64,000 nt of DNA from assembly GCA_944321945.1 (NCBI GenBank), contig CALUNE010000002.1:124001-188000 (forward strand), in the 5' to 3' direction. Positions 27,089 to 34,965 of the stretch are shown here, piece by piece. The notes below the pieces were generated by a model. That model saw only the letters and a program-made list of their open reading frames with translations. It was not told the DNA's origin and did not search any database. Both the position numbers and the translations under genes were made by a program. Numbering within the stretch: position 1 is the stretch's first letter; the number at the start of each line of letters is the position of its first letter. The DNA comes from an uncultured Alistipes sp. Its GTDB lineage: Bacteria; Bacteroidota; Bacteroidia; Bacteroidales; Rikenellaceae.

Positions 27089-27385
27089 TACGTGTTTGCG
27101 AGACGGGCCGTGGAGGGTTCTGATCCGCTTCGCGACCGTTTCTTTATTTTGCGGTGGTGGAATCTGCTGCGGGAGCCGGCCCGGAAGGGCACGGGACCGA
27201 TTCGCTTTGCGTGTCGGCCGACTGCTCCCGCGAGCAGCGACATCCGAGGTCGATCCGCGCACCGAAGAGGGCGAGTGTGTCGAGGTTCTCCTCCTCAGCG
27301 CTGCGGGCATTGTGGGGTGCCGGCGTTTCGTCCCGGTGTTCCGAATGATTCGTTGTTTCCATTTATATATATGTGTAGCGGACGC
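27089..27385. other. Spacer between tRNA-Gln and the GlsB-like gene
   Basis: No recognised gene. The only candidate is the 72-residue frame on the minus strand listed next. Confidence 0.5.
27144..27362 (-). CDS. Possible small hypothetical protein
   Basis: A 72-residue frame 23 bases after the GlsB-like gene, same strand. The sequence starts METTNHSEHRDETP and contains LFGARIDLGCRCSRE. Most third codon positions are G or C, as in real genes here, but there is no signal peptide, no domain and no relative I recognise. It could be a chance frame in GC-rich DNA. Confidence 0.25.
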   Translation of the reverse strand: METTNHSEHRDETPAPHNARSAEEENLDTLALFGARIDLGCRCSREQSADTQSESVPCPSGPAPAADSTTAK

Positions 27386-27649
27386 TTATCGATGTTTTGT
27401 GTCGCCTTTTTTCCGGGTGATCATCGAGGCGATCCATAGCAGCAGGATGGCTCCGATGACCGCCGTGGCCAGACTGCCGAGCGTCCCGACGGGCACCCAG
27501 CCGATCAGCGACAGAACCCATCCGCCGAGCATGCCGCCGATCAGTCCGACGATGAGATTGATGAGCAGTCCCGAACCACTGCCCTTGACGATGAGATTGG
27601 CGATCCATCCGGCCGCCAGTCCGATGAGGAGATACCAGATAAAATACAT
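27386..27649 (-). CDS. GlsB/YeaQ/YmgE-family small membrane protein
   Basis: 87 residues with three hydrophobic, glycine-rich segments (MYFIWYLLIGLAAGWIANLI; LLINLIVGLIGGMLGGWVLS; AVIGAILLLWIASMIT) and a short basic tail KKGDTKHR. This is the transglycosylase-associated, stress-response membrane family. In spite of its old name it carries no lytic activity motif. Members are often induced by general or envelope stress. It lies between the TSCPD gene and the tRNA on the minus strand, with its own spacing from neighbours. Confidence 0.88.
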   Translation of the reverse strand: MYFIWYLLIGLAAGWIANLIVKGSGSGLLINLIVGLIGGMLGGWVLSLIGWVPVGTLGSLATAVIGAILLLWIASMITRKKGDTKHR

Positions 27650-27794
27650 GGCTTTTCAAGATTTGATGACGGATTGAGGCGTTGCAAAATCCGTTCCGAA
27701 GCGGATGGCCATACGTCCGGATGACGGGAAACCCGGATCGGACGGCGTGCAGTCCGGCGTCGCACGGTCGCCCGGATCGCCGTCCGGGGGCGGG

Positions 27795-28043
27795 TTAGAA
27801 TCCCCGTTTCAGGGCCCGGGCCAGCTGGTCGGGACACGAGGTTCCCTTTCCGTGGCAGTCGATGCCCTCCAGGCGGGCGATCACCTCCTCGACCTTCATG
27901 CCGCGGACCAGCGAGGCGACCCCTTTCGTATTGCCGTCGCAGCCGCCCGTGAAGAGGACCTTGCGGACGATGCCGTCCTCGATTTCGATGTCAATCTGCC
28001 GGGAGCAGGTTCCCTGGCAGCGGTGGGTGATTTTCTGAATCAT
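27795..28043 (-). CDS. TSCPD-domain protein (TIGR03905-like)
   Basis: 82 residues with conserved cysteines at THRCQGTCSR (residues 6-15), GGCDGN (33-38) and GIDCHGKGTSCPDQLARAL. The last contains the TSCPD signature that names the domain, also found in ribonucleotide reductases. Four or more cysteines suggest metal binding. The standalone family is common in anaerobes and its function is not known. A -7 element lies about 30 bases upstream. It is divergent from the aldose epimerase gene. Confidence 0.88.
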   Translation of the reverse strand: MIQKITHRCQGTCSRQIDIEIEDGIVRKVLFTGGCDGNTKGVASLVRGMKVEEVIARLEGIDCHGKGTSCPDQLARALKRGF

Positions 28044-28071
28044 CTCTTGTTTCGATTTTTGTTTCGCGGCG

Positions 28072-28079
28072 CAAAGATA
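28072..28079 (-). promoter_or_regulatory. Candidate -7 element for the TSCPD gene
   Basis: Minus-strand TATCTTTG, 28 bases before the TSCPD start. Confidence 0.6.
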
Positions 28080-28115
28080 CGAAAGCGAATTGTTTCCGCA
28101 AACGGATAAAATGGC

Positions 28116-28123
28116 TATCTTTG
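28116..28123 (+). promoter_or_regulatory. Candidate -7 element for the aldose epimerase gene
   Basis: TATCTTTG, 33 bases before the ATG at 28157. Confidence 0.6.
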
Positions 28124-28156
28124 TTACCGCGAAAACCTTAAAAACAAAACTGCCTT

Positions 28157-29281
28157 ATGAGAATGACGGGAATTGGGGTTGCAGCGTTGCTTTTGACGGC
28201 ATGCTGCAGCCAGCCAGAATCGACGGTCCGGCTGCTTGATGCCGGGGCCTTCACCCAGACGGTCGACGGGAAGCCGGTGACGCTCTATACGCTGCGGAAC
28301 GGCGATCTGACGATGCAGGTCACCAACTTCGGCGCGCGTGTCGTGTCGTTGTGGACCCCCGACCGCGAGGGTAAATCCGAGGATGTGGTCCTGGGCTACG
28401 AGACGCTCGACCGCTATCTGAACAACAAGGGCGAACGCTTCCTGGGTGCCGCCCTGGGACGCTATGCAAACCGTATTGCCGAGGGACATTTCACGCTCGA
28501 CGGCAAGGAGTACACCCTTCCGCTCAATGACAACGGACGTACGCTGCACGGCGGTGTGAAGGGCTTCGACAGCGTGGTGTGGGACGTGGAGTTCTCCAAC
28601 GACACGACGATCGTCTTCCGTTACCGTTCGGTGGACGGCGAGGAGGGCTTCCCGGGCAACCTCGACGTGGTGATGACCTATACGCTGACTCCGCAGGACG
28701 AGTTCCGCATCGACTATCAGGCGCTGACCGATGCTCCGACGGTGGTGAACCTTTCGCACCATTCGTTCTTCAACCTCAAGGGCGAGGGCAACGGCACGAT
28801 TCTCGACAACGAACTCTGGATCAAGGCCGATTCGATGACGCCCGTTAATGCGAATCTGATTCCGACGGGCGAGATCACGCCGGTCGAGGGGACGCCGTTC
28901 GATTTCCGCAAGCCGACGGCTATCGGTGCGCGTATCGATGTCGACAACGAGCAGCTGAAGAACGGCCGCGGTTACGACCACAACTGGGTATTGAGCCGCG
29001 AGGGTGAAGGTGTCGAACTGGTGGCTTCGCTCTACGAGCCGACGACGGGCCGTGTGATGGAGGTGCTGACCGATCAGCCCGGCCTGCAGTTCTACAGCGG
29101 CAACTTCTTCGACGGCAAGAGCATGGGCAAATACGGACGTCCGCAGTCGTGGCGGGAGTCGGTAGCGCTCGAAACGCAGCACTTCCCCGACAGTCCGAAC
29201 CATCCGAACTTCCCGTCGACGCGTCTCGATCCGGGGCAGATCTACGAACATACGTGTATCTATCGCTTCTCGGTGCGGTAG
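28157..29281 (+). CDS. Aldose 1-epimerase (mutarotase), predicted lipoprotein
   Basis: 374 residues. The N-terminus is a lipoprotein signal (GIGVAALLLTAC, Cys 16), so the enzyme should act in the periplasm or on a membrane, not in the cytoplasm like GalM of enteric bacteria. It interconverts alpha and beta anomers of sugars such as galactose or glucose. Family motifs: GARVVSLWTPDREGK near 64, GAALGRYANRI near 98, LHGGVKGFD with a catalytic His near 132, NLSHHSFFNLKG near 197, DHNWVL near 274, and ALETQHFPDSPNHP with the catalytic Glu near 337. Length is normal for the secreted group. It ends at a bidirectional terminator shared with yajC. Confidence 0.92.
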   Translation: MRMTGIGVAALLLTACCSQPESTVRLLDAGAFTQTVDGKPVTLYTLRNGDLTMQVTNFGARVVSLWTPDREGKSEDVVLGYETLDRYLNNKGERFLGAALGRYANRIAEGHFTLDGKEYTLPLNDNGRTLHGGVKGFDSVVWDVEFSNDTTIVFRYRSVDGEEGFPGNLDVVMTYTLTPQDEFRIDYQALTDAPTVVNLSHHSFFNLKGEGNGTILDNELWIKADSMTPVNANLIPTGEITPVEGTPFDFRKPTAIGARIDVDNEQLKNGRGYDHNWVLSREGEGVELVASLYEPTTGRVMEVLTDQPGLQFYSGNFFDGKSMGKYGRPQSWRESVALETQHFPDSPNHPNFPSTRLDPGQIYEHTCIYRFSVR

Positions 29282-29297
29282 CCGCGCGAGGTGGGAC

Positions 29298-29331
29298 AAA
29301 AAAAGAGCTGCAGATTCTGCAGCTCTTTTTT
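29298..29331. terminator. Bidirectional terminator between mutarotase and yajC genes
   Basis: AAAAAAGAGCTGCAG ATT CTGCAGCTCTTTTTT, a perfect 15-base stem with T runs on both strands, sits between two convergent genes. Confidence 0.9.
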
Positions 29332-29350
29332 CGTGCGCCTACGGATCGGA

Positions 29351-29677
29351 TTATTGACGCTGGAGATCCGAGTTGTCGGCAACGACCATATTCTTGTCGA
29401 TGCGGAGCGTGACGTTGCTGTCGACCTCGATCAGCAGGGTGTTCTCCTTGATCTCCTTCACGGTGCCGTAGATACCGCCGGCGGTGATGATCTTGTCGCC
29501 CTTTTTGAGGCCGTCGCGGAAGGCCTGCATCTGTTTGCGGCGTTTGGCTTCGGGGCGCCACATGAAGAGCCAGAGAACCAGCACCATCAGGACGATCATG
29601 ATGATGAAGCTGTACTGTTGCATGAAGGTGGGGTTCTCGGCGGGATTGACCGGGGGAGTTTGAAGGAATTCAATCAT
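29351..29677 (-). CDS. yajC: Preprotein translocase subunit YajC
   Basis: 108 residues: a short outer tail, one membrane helix (SFIIMIVLMVLVLWLFMW, about 23-40), the conserved RPEAKRRKQMQAFRDGLKKG directly after it, and a small beta domain with GDKIITAGGIYGTVKEI. YajC works with SecD and SecF at the Sec translocon. secDF is not in the window. The gene comes after the DUF1573 lipoprotein and nusB genes in the same direction, a neighbourhood often seen in Bacteroidetes. It has its own -7 element at 29733-29740, so it can also be transcribed alone. Confidence 0.95.
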   Translation of the reverse strand: MIEFLQTPPVNPAENPTFMQQYSFIIMIVLMVLVLWLFMWRPEAKRRKQMQAFRDGLKKGDKIITAGGIYGTVKEIKENTLLIEVDSNVTLRIDKNMVVADNSDLQRQ

Positions 29678-29732
29678 AACGGTTATTCGGTTTTTAAGTG
29701 AAAATTTCGGATATTTGGAAAACTTAACGCGA

Positions 29733-29740
29733 CAAAGATA
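29733..29740 (-). promoter_or_regulatory. Candidate -7 element for yajC
   Basis: Minus-strand TATCTTTG, 55 bases before the yajC start. Confidence 0.55.
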
Positions 29741-29766
29741 GAAAATATTGTCGAAAAAACAAGGAT

Positions 29767-30336
29767 TTATTCGATGTCGGCCTCGACGAAGAGGCGCAGC
29801 GGGCGGGTGGCTCCGGCGAAGAAGAGATCCATGCGTTTGAGCTGCCAGCCGAATTCGCCGCGGGAATCGAAGGTCATCTCCAGGGTGCGGCTCTGAGCGG
29901 GCGCAATGGGTTGAGCGTCATGACTGAGCGAGATGCATCCGCAGCTGCGCTGGGTGGAGATCAGAACCACGGGTTTGGCGGTGGCGTTTTCGATGCGGAA
30001 GCGCAGGACGGCGATTTCGCCCGAACCGAGGCGTCCGAAACGGATGGTGTCCGTACCGCCGTGGACAAGCGTCGAATCCGTAAGGACGATGATCAGACCC
30101 TTGTGCGGGGCTTTTTTTCGCGAAGCGGCGTTTGTGGCGGGCGTTTCGGGGGTGTCGGTATCCGTTGTGTCGGCTTCGTTGGAGCGGGCCGTGTCGGTTG
30201 CGGGTGCATCGATCCCGGCGGCGGGGGCTTTTCCCGGTGCATCGGCACGCCGGGAGGCATTCGGACCGCAGGCCGCAAGGAGAGCCGGGAGCAACCCGGC
30301 GATGAGGACCCGCTTCAGGATACGAAGTGCTTGCAT
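29767..30336 (-). CDS. DUF1573 lipoprotein
   Basis: 189 residues. Lipobox LLAAC (Cys 23) is followed by a Pro/Ala/Thr/Asp-rich linker of about 55 residues. The C-terminal Ig-like DUF1573 domain has RFRIENATAKPVVLISTQRS followed by CGCISLSH, the Cys-Gly-Cys mark. It is a shorter, single-domain relative of the protein encoded at 8206-9039. It lies 19 bases after nusB on the same strand, so it is probably co-transcribed with nusB and perhaps yajC. Function is unknown; the long linker suggests the domain stands off the membrane. Confidence 0.8.
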   Translation of the reverse strand: MQALRILKRVLIAGLLPALLAACGPNASRRADAPGKAPAAGIDAPATDTARSNEADTTDTDTPETPATNAASRKKAPHKGLIIVLTDSTLVHGGTDTIRFGRLGSGEIAVLRFRIENATAKPVVLISTQRSCGCISLSHDAQPIAPAQSRTLEMTFDSRGEFGWQLKRMDLFFAGATRPLRLFVEADIE

Positions 30337-30355
30337 GGCGGCAGGAGGAGAGGGG

Positions 30356-31291
30356 TCAGATCAGCCCGCGGCCGGCCTTCTTGATGCGTCCCTCTTCGGT
30401 CAGCGAGGCGACGATCTTGTCGAGCACGCCGTTGATGAAGGTGCTGCTGCCGGGCGTGGAGTAGTACTTCGAGATCTCGATCCACTCGTCGAGGGTCACC
30501 TTGACGGGGATCGACGGGAAGGTGGTCAACTCGGCCATGGCCGTGCCGATGATGAGGTTGTCCATGAAGACGATGCGGTCGACGTCCCAGTTCGAGGTGA
30601 ACTTCTCGATGTAGTCCTGATAGGCGTTGTAGTTGACCAGGGCCTTTTCGAAGAGGGTCTTGACGAATTCGGGATCCTCCTCGCTCTTGAACTTGGGCGG
30701 GACGCGGATTTCGGTATGCGAGGCGCGCAGGCCGGCCAGCGTGCGCAGGATCATCATCAGGATGTAGGGCAGGTCGTCGCTCCAGAGCAGCGAGATCTCC
30801 TCGAGGACCTCCTCTAGGGCGTCGCACTCCTCGAGGCTCTTGAAGAACTCCTCGACCAGGTGTTTGTCCTCCTCGAACGAGCGGCCTTCGTGCTGCATGT
30901 ACTCCTTGTAGTAGTCGCTCTCGACGAGCTGCGTGTGGAGTGTGCGGATCAGTTCGGGATACTGCCCCCAGCCGAGTTTGCGGGCGGCGATACGGTCGTT
31001 GACGGCGTCGCTGTTGGCGATGATGCGGATGACGGCGTTGTCGACGAACTTGGTATTGGGGTTGAGGTCCTCGAAGGTGGGGAGTTTCTTCTGCCGGGCG
31101 ATTTCGATCCGCTGTTCGGCATAACGGGCGACCTCTACGGGGAGGACGAGGATCTGGAAATAGAGGTCGTAGGCCTTGTCCACGGAGGCCATCAGCGTCT
31201 TTTCCGAAGCCATCATGTTGTCGGCACCCGACTTGAGGTGTGCGAAGAGGGCCTTGATGACCTTGATGCGGAGTAATCTTCTGCTCAACAT
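30356..31291 (-). CDS. nusB: Transcription antitermination factor NusB (long Bacteroidetes form)
   Basis: 311 residues from ATG 31291 (the frame is open further up, but this start begins MLSRRLLRIKVIKALFAH, the family's N-terminal RNA-binding helix). NusB binds boxA RNA with S10 and takes part in rRNA antitermination. In Bacteroidetes the protein is about twice the size of the E. coli one, with the standard NusB fold in the C-terminal half: LLWSDDLPYILMMILRTL, then SNWDVDRIVFMDNLIIGTAM, FPSIPVKVTLDEWIEISKYY and FINGVLDKIV. A -7 element lies 25 bases upstream. It heads the nusB / DUF1573 / yajC run. Confidence 0.92.
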   Translation of the reverse strand: MLSRRLLRIKVIKALFAHLKSGADNMMASEKTLMASVDKAYDLYFQILVLPVEVARYAEQRIEIARQKKLPTFEDLNPNTKFVDNAVIRIIANSDAVNDRIAARKLGWGQYPELIRTLHTQLVESDYYKEYMQHEGRSFEEDKHLVEEFFKSLEECDALEEVLEEISLLWSDDLPYILMMILRTLAGLRASHTEIRVPPKFKSEEDPEFVKTLFEKALVNYNAYQDYIEKFTSNWDVDRIVFMDNLIIGTAMAELTTFPSIPVKVTLDEWIEISKYYSTPGSSTFINGVLDKIVASLTEEGRIKKAGRGLI

Positions 31292-31315
31292 ATATAGAAC
31301 GATGTTTTTCGGGCG

Positions 31316-31323
31316 CAAAGGTA
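31316..31323 (-). promoter_or_regulatory. Candidate -7 element for nusB
   Basis: Minus-strand TACCTTTG, 25 bases before the chosen nusB start, supporting it over the longer frame. Confidence 0.55.
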
Positions 31324-31365
31324 GTGAAAAGGGGGCAAAAAATGAAAAATTTCGCATTAAATTCC

Positions 31366-31373
31366 TAATTTTG
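31366..31373 (+). promoter_or_regulatory. Candidate -7 element for the HI0933-type flavoprotein gene
   Basis: TAATTTTG ends six bases before the ATG at 31380, so the mRNA would be leaderless or nearly so. Confidence 0.4.
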
Positions 31374-31379
31374 CACCGT

Positions 31380-32654
31380 ATGGAACAGAATGAAGAAAAA
31401 CAGTCGTACGACGTGATTGTCGTCGGGGCGGGCGCCGCGGGGCTGATGGCCGCGGGTACGGCGGCACAGAACGGCCGCCGGGTGCTGCTGCTCGAGAAGA
31501 TGGAGAAGTCGGGCCGCAAGGTCCGCATCACGGGCAAGGGGCGCTGCAACGTGACCAATGCGCGGCCGGCCGAGGAGTTTGCCTCGCAGGTGAGGACCAA
31601 TGCCGAGTTCTTTGCGCCGGCCTTTGCGGCGTTCAACAACCGGGCGACGATCCGCTTTTTCGAGCGCCGCGGGGTGAAACTCGAGATCGAACGCGGCGAG
31701 CGGGTCTTCCCGAAGAGCGGCAAGGCGTGGGACATCGCCAACGCCCTGCTGGACTATTGCGTCGACAACGGCGTGAAGATCCTTTACGATACGCGCGTAA
31801 CGGGGATTCTGACCCTTGCCGGGCGGGTTTTCGGCGTGAAATACATCAACAAACGGGGCTTCGAACGCAAGGAGGAGGCTCCGCAGGTGATCCTGGCCAC
31901 GGGCGGCGTGTCGTATCCGGCCACGGGATCGACGGGCGACGGCTATGCCTTTGCCGCCGATCTGGGCCACACGATCGAACCGCTGCGTCCGTCGCTCACG
32001 CCGCTGGTGACGTCGCACCCGCAGGTGCGCTACCTCCACAAACTGCTGCTGCGCAACGTCCGCGCCACGCTGTATGTCGACAATCAGCCCGTGCGCGAAG
32101 AGTTCGGCGAGCTGGGCTTCTCCGAGCGCGGCATCGAGGGGGCCGTGGCGCTGCGCATGAGCCGCGATGCGGTCGATGCGCTGATCGACGGCCGCCGCGT
32201 GAAACTGGTCGTCGACCTCAAGCCGGCCCTCACCGAGGAGCAGCTGCGCGACCGCATCGCCCGCGAACGGGCCGAGATGGCTCCGACGGAGTTCTTCGGC
32301 GAACTGCTCCGCAAGCTGGTTCCGCAACCGATGGTGCAGCCCCTGGCCCACGAACTGGATATCCACACGAAGGACTACGTTTCGAAGATCACCGACGAAC
32401 AGGTGACACGCCTGATCCGCACGCTCAAGGGGTTGACCTTCCCCATATCGGACTATGCTCCGTTCGAGTATGCCGTGACGACGGCCGGCGGCGTGTGCTG
32501 CGACGAGGTGAATCCGCAGACGATGGAGTCGCTGAAGGTTCCGGGGCTCTATCTGGCGGGCGAGGTGCTCGATCTGGATGCCAATACGGGCGGCTATAAC
32601 CTTCAGATCGCCTTCTCGACGGGACGTCTGGCCGGACAACTCAAAAAGCAGTAG
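31380..32654 (+). CDS. HI0933/YhiN-family FAD-dependent oxidoreductase
   Basis: 424 residues from ATG 31380. An FAD-binding Rossmann motif opens it (DVIVVGAGAAGLMAAGTAA, residues 10-28), followed by the family phrase GRKVRITGKGRCNVTNA (near 46-62) and LATGGVSYPATGSTGDGYAFA (in two parts: LATGGVSYPATGS, TGDGYAFA) near 176-196. The C-terminal FAD part is AGEVLDLDANTGGYNLQIAF. YhiN-like proteins are conserved flavoproteins whose electron partner and substrate are unknown. It is followed closely by the small hypothetical gene and the PduO gene, with which it may be co-transcribed. Confidence 0.92.
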   Translation: MEQNEEKQSYDVIVVGAGAAGLMAAGTAAQNGRRVLLLEKMEKSGRKVRITGKGRCNVTNARPAEEFASQVRTNAEFFAPAFAAFNNRATIRFFERRGVKLEIERGERVFPKSGKAWDIANALLDYCVDNGVKILYDTRVTGILTLAGRVFGVKYINKRGFERKEEAPQVILATGGVSYPATGSTGDGYAFAADLGHTIEPLRPSLTPLVTSHPQVRYLHKLLLRNVRATLYVDNQPVREEFGELGFSERGIEGAVALRMSRDAVDALIDGRRVKLVVDLKPALTEEQLRDRIARERAEMAPTEFFGELLRKLVPQPMVQPLAHELDIHTKDYVSKITDEQVTRLIRTLKGLTFPISDYAPFEYAVTTAGGVCCDEVNPQTMESLKVPGLYLAGEVLDLDANTGGYNLQIAFSTGRLAGQLKKQ

Positions 32655-32658
32655 ATCG

Positions 32659-33171
32659 ATGAAACTCACCGGACACCGTTTGTCGTTGCACCTTCCGCGG
32701 CGGATGGCCGAATTGCGCAACCGCCTGTCGCGGGCCCGCTATTTTCGGGGACACGGGGTTCACTCGCCGTTTGTCTACGACATCGTGCGGGAGGTTTTTA
32801 TGCGTCGCGAACTGCTGGACGGTGACCGGCGGCTCTACGAGACGCTGCTGTCGGCGGGCATTCCGCACCGGCGGGCCGTGCAACTGCAGAATCTGGCGAT
32901 CCATTGCGGCTATGCGAGCTTCGGCATGAATCGTGCGGATGCGGATCTGTGCATTGCCACGCGCGATCTGCCGCGTGCCGAGACGCTGGCGCTGGTGCGT
33001 GCGGCCGCTGCCGGGGGCCATACCGTGGCGGTGATGTCGCCCTACGACGGGCGCGAACGGCAGGCGCTGTGTGCGCAGATCGTGGCGGGCCATCGCTCGA
33101 CAACGGTCGACAACCGGGCCTACCTGCTGATATTCAACAACTATTTACCGAAACAACATTTCCGGATATGA
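32659..33171 (+). CDS. Hypothetical protein related to a Bacteroidetes methyltransferase N-terminus
   Basis: 170 residues, start four bases after the flavoprotein stop. Residues about 27-47 (RYFRGHGVHSPFVYDIVREV) match the opening of a group of Bacteroidetes class I SAM-dependent methyltransferases, as I remember it. The rest, however, is short and has no GxGxG SAM motif. It contains LAIHCGYASFGMNRADADL and ends LLIFNNYLPKQHFRI. It may be a degenerate relative that has lost SAM binding. Its stop overlaps the PduO start (ATGA), so translation of the two is coupled. Confidence 0.65.
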   Translation: MKLTGHRLSLHLPRRMAELRNRLSRARYFRGHGVHSPFVYDIVREVFMRRELLDGDRRLYETLLSAGIPHRRAVQLQNLAIHCGYASFGMNRADADLCIATRDLPRAETLALVRAAAAGGHTVAVMSPYDGRERQALCAQIVAGHRSTTVDNRAYLLIFNNYLPKQHFRI

Positions 33172-33719
33172 AAGTATATACGAAGACGGGCGATCGGGGG
33201 GAGACCTCGCTGATCGGCGGTGAACGGGTCCCGAAGAGCGATGAACGGGTCGAGGCCTACGGTACGGTGGATGAACTGGCGGCCTTCACGGCCTTGCTGA
33301 ATGACCATCTGCGCGACGACGAAAAGCTGGCCGGCACGGTCGATGACCTGAACCGGATTCTTTCACGACTGATGACGGTCGAGGCGCTGCTGGCGGCCGA
33401 CGAACAGGGACGTCAGAAACTTGCGCCGCTTCCGGAGGAGGCGGTGGCGTGGCTCGAAGGGCGGATCGACGCGATGCAGGCGACGCTGACCCCGATCGAC
33501 AAGTTCACGATCCCGGGAGGACATCCGGCCGTATCGTTGAGCCACGTCTGCCGGACGGTTTGCCGGCGTGCGGAGCGTGCGGCGCTGCGGGCCGACGCCA
33601 AGTATGGGGCGGACGCTTCGGCGCTGGTGTGGCTCAACCGCCTGTCGGACTACTTCTACGTCTTGGGACGCATGCTCACGGCTCATTACGGGGTTGTGGA
33701 GACGCTCTGGATTCCCTGA
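33168..33719 (+). CDS. Cob(I)alamin adenosyltransferase, PduO type
   Basis: 183 residues from ATG 33168. The N-terminus MKVYTKTGDRGETSLIGGER with VEAYGTVDELAAF (residues 27-39) is the ATP-binding signature of the PduO/MMAB family. The C-terminal helix pair contains IPGGHPAVSLSHVCRTVCRR with AERAAL, and LNRLSDYFYVLGRML near the end; these form the cobalamin side. It transfers adenosyl from ATP to cob(I)alamin, giving the cofactor of methylmalonyl-CoA mutase and similar enzymes, as fits a propionate-forming Bacteroidales. It overlaps the previous gene by four bases. Confidence 0.95.
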   Translation: MKVYTKTGDRGETSLIGGERVPKSDERVEAYGTVDELAAFTALLNDHLRDDEKLAGTVDDLNRILSRLMTVEALLAADEQGRQKLAPLPEEAVAWLEGRIDAMQATLTPIDKFTIPGGHPAVSLSHVCRTVCRRAERAALRADAKYGADASALVWLNRLSDYFYVLGRMLTAHYGVVETLWIP

Positions 33720-33902
33720 TTCCGGATGGCTCGCCCCTTTTTCTGGCGGGCATGCAACACATATGTATCGGGCGGCCTTGTACGGTTTATCGTATAAAGG
33801 TCGCCCGCAGTATTTCGGGGAGGGCGCGTCCGGAGGCTGTCTCCGGTTTGCAGGCACCGAGGCGTTTTGCGGATTTGTTCCGGAATCTATGCGAGTGAGG
33901 TT

Positions 33903-34319
33903 CTATTTGGCCAGCATGACGATGCTTCCACAGGTGATGAGCAGTGCACCCGCAATCACACGGAGATTTACCGGTTCTTTCAGGAACAGAAACGAGAGAC
34001 CGATGGTGATGACCACACTCAACTTGTCGATGGGAGCCACGCGCGAGACGTCCCCTGTTTGTAACGCCTTGAAGTAGAATAGCCACGACAGTCCTGTCGC
34101 GAGTCCCGACAGAATGAGAAACAGCCACGTGTGTCGTCCGACGTCACGTATGGCAGCTCCCTGGTGTTCGAAAAACACGATTCCCCATGTCAATATCAGG
34201 ATGATGGTTGTTCGTATGGCCGTGGCCAGATCCGAATTGATATCCTTTACGCCGATTTTTGCAAAGATGGCTGTCAGTGCGGCGAAGAGCGCCGACAGCA
34301 GGGCATAATATCTCCACAT
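33903..34319 (-). CDS. EamA-family transporter, single-domain
   Basis: 138 residues from ATG 34319 with about five membrane helices (YYALLSALFAALTAIFAKIG; TTIILILTWGIVFFEH; WLFLILSGLATGLSWLFYFK; LSVVITIGLSFLFL; IAGALLITCGSIVMLA). This is one EamA repeat, half the size of usual ten-helix DMT transporters, and would need to work as a dimer, as small multidrug resistance-like proteins do. Substrate unknown. The frame is open to 34415, but upstream Met codons fall in the terminator hairpin of the DUF2795 gene. Its base composition is visibly lower in GC than that of its neighbours, which may mean later acquisition. Confidence 0.82.
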   Translation of the reverse strand: MWRYYALLSALFAALTAIFAKIGVKDINSDLATAIRTTIILILTWGIVFFEHQGAAIRDVGRHTWLFLILSGLATGLSWLFYFKALQTGDVSRVAPIDKLSVVITIGLSFLFLKEPVNLRVIAGALLITCGSIVMLAK

Positions 34320-34357
34320 TTTAAGACCGAAAATCCGTTTTAAGAGACGGTTCATAC

Positions 34358-34384
34358 AAAAAGAGCGATCCGAAGATCGCTCTT
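34358..34384 (-). terminator. Terminator of the DUF2795 gene
   Basis: Minus strand AGAGCGATC TTCG GATCGCTCT then TTTTG: a tight perfect stem with a stable tetraloop and T run, about 50 bases after the DUF2795 stop and 39 bases before the EamA start. Confidence 0.85.
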
Positions 34385-34432
34385 GTACATTTTTAAAAGA
34401 CGTATTTTGAGGCATTTGCCTCCGTTGAGGGC

Positions 34433-34654
34433 TTAGTATTCCTCCTCGTTGAAGAAGAAGTCGTCCTTGGAAGGATAGTCGGGCCAGATATCTTCGATCG
34501 ATTCGTAGATTTCGCCTTCGTCTTCGATCTCCTGGAGATTCTCGAGTACCTCCAGCGGTGCACCCGAGCGAACTGCGTAATCAATCAACTCGTCTTTTGT
34601 TGCCGGCCAGGGAGCGTCTTCGAGCTTCGAAGCCAATTCCAGCGTCCAATACAT
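34433..34654 (-). CDS. DUF2795 family small protein
   Basis: 73 residues, no signal peptide. It begins MYWTLELASKLEDAPWPATK with the typical DUF2795 feature of a short helix and DELIDYAVRSGAPLEVLENL (two-helix core), and ends with a strongly acidic tail of Asp and Glu (YPSKDDFFFNEEEY). The family is common in Bacteroidetes as a small cytoplasmic protein of unknown function. It has its own -7 element upstream and a clear terminator downstream, so it is probably expressed alone and strongly. Confidence 0.9.
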   Translation of the reverse strand: MYWTLELASKLEDAPWPATKDELIDYAVRSGAPLEVLENLQEIEDEGEIYESIEDIWPDYPSKDDFFFNEEEY

Positions 34655-34965
34655 AGTTATAAAATTTTAAGTTTTTACTAATCAGCAGTTTGGTCACTCA
34701 CGAGGGCTTGGCGCCCTTCATGATCGAATTGCAAAAGTATAAAAAAAACGAGAAAAACAAAGAAAAATTGCAGTTTCTTCCAACAAGTATGTATAATTCG
34801 CTCCGGAGCGGTGCTGAAAGCCGTTTTTCGGCCGATTCCATCCGGCAGGGAGGGAGCTTGTCGGATCGGGGCGGGACGATTGCCGGGACAAGCCAAAGGG
34901 GAAAGGAAACTGGGGACCGGCCGGTGGAGGAGCCGCGGATCGGGTGAGATCGGGATCTGTGCCGT
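34655..34965. other. Spacer between DUF2795 and methyltransferase genes
   Basis: 311 bases. The left part is AT-rich and holds the -7 element of the DUF2795 gene; the right part is GC-rich. No credible gene is seen. Confidence 0.5.
34732..34739 (-). promoter_or_regulatory. Candidate -7 element for the DUF2795 gene
   Basis: Minus-strand TACTTTTG, 77 bases before the gene start, inside AT-rich DNA. Confidence 0.5.

Noticed and set aside
31292..31741. N-terminal extension of NusB
   Set aside because: It lies opposite the start of the flavoprotein gene and upstream of the nusB -7 element.
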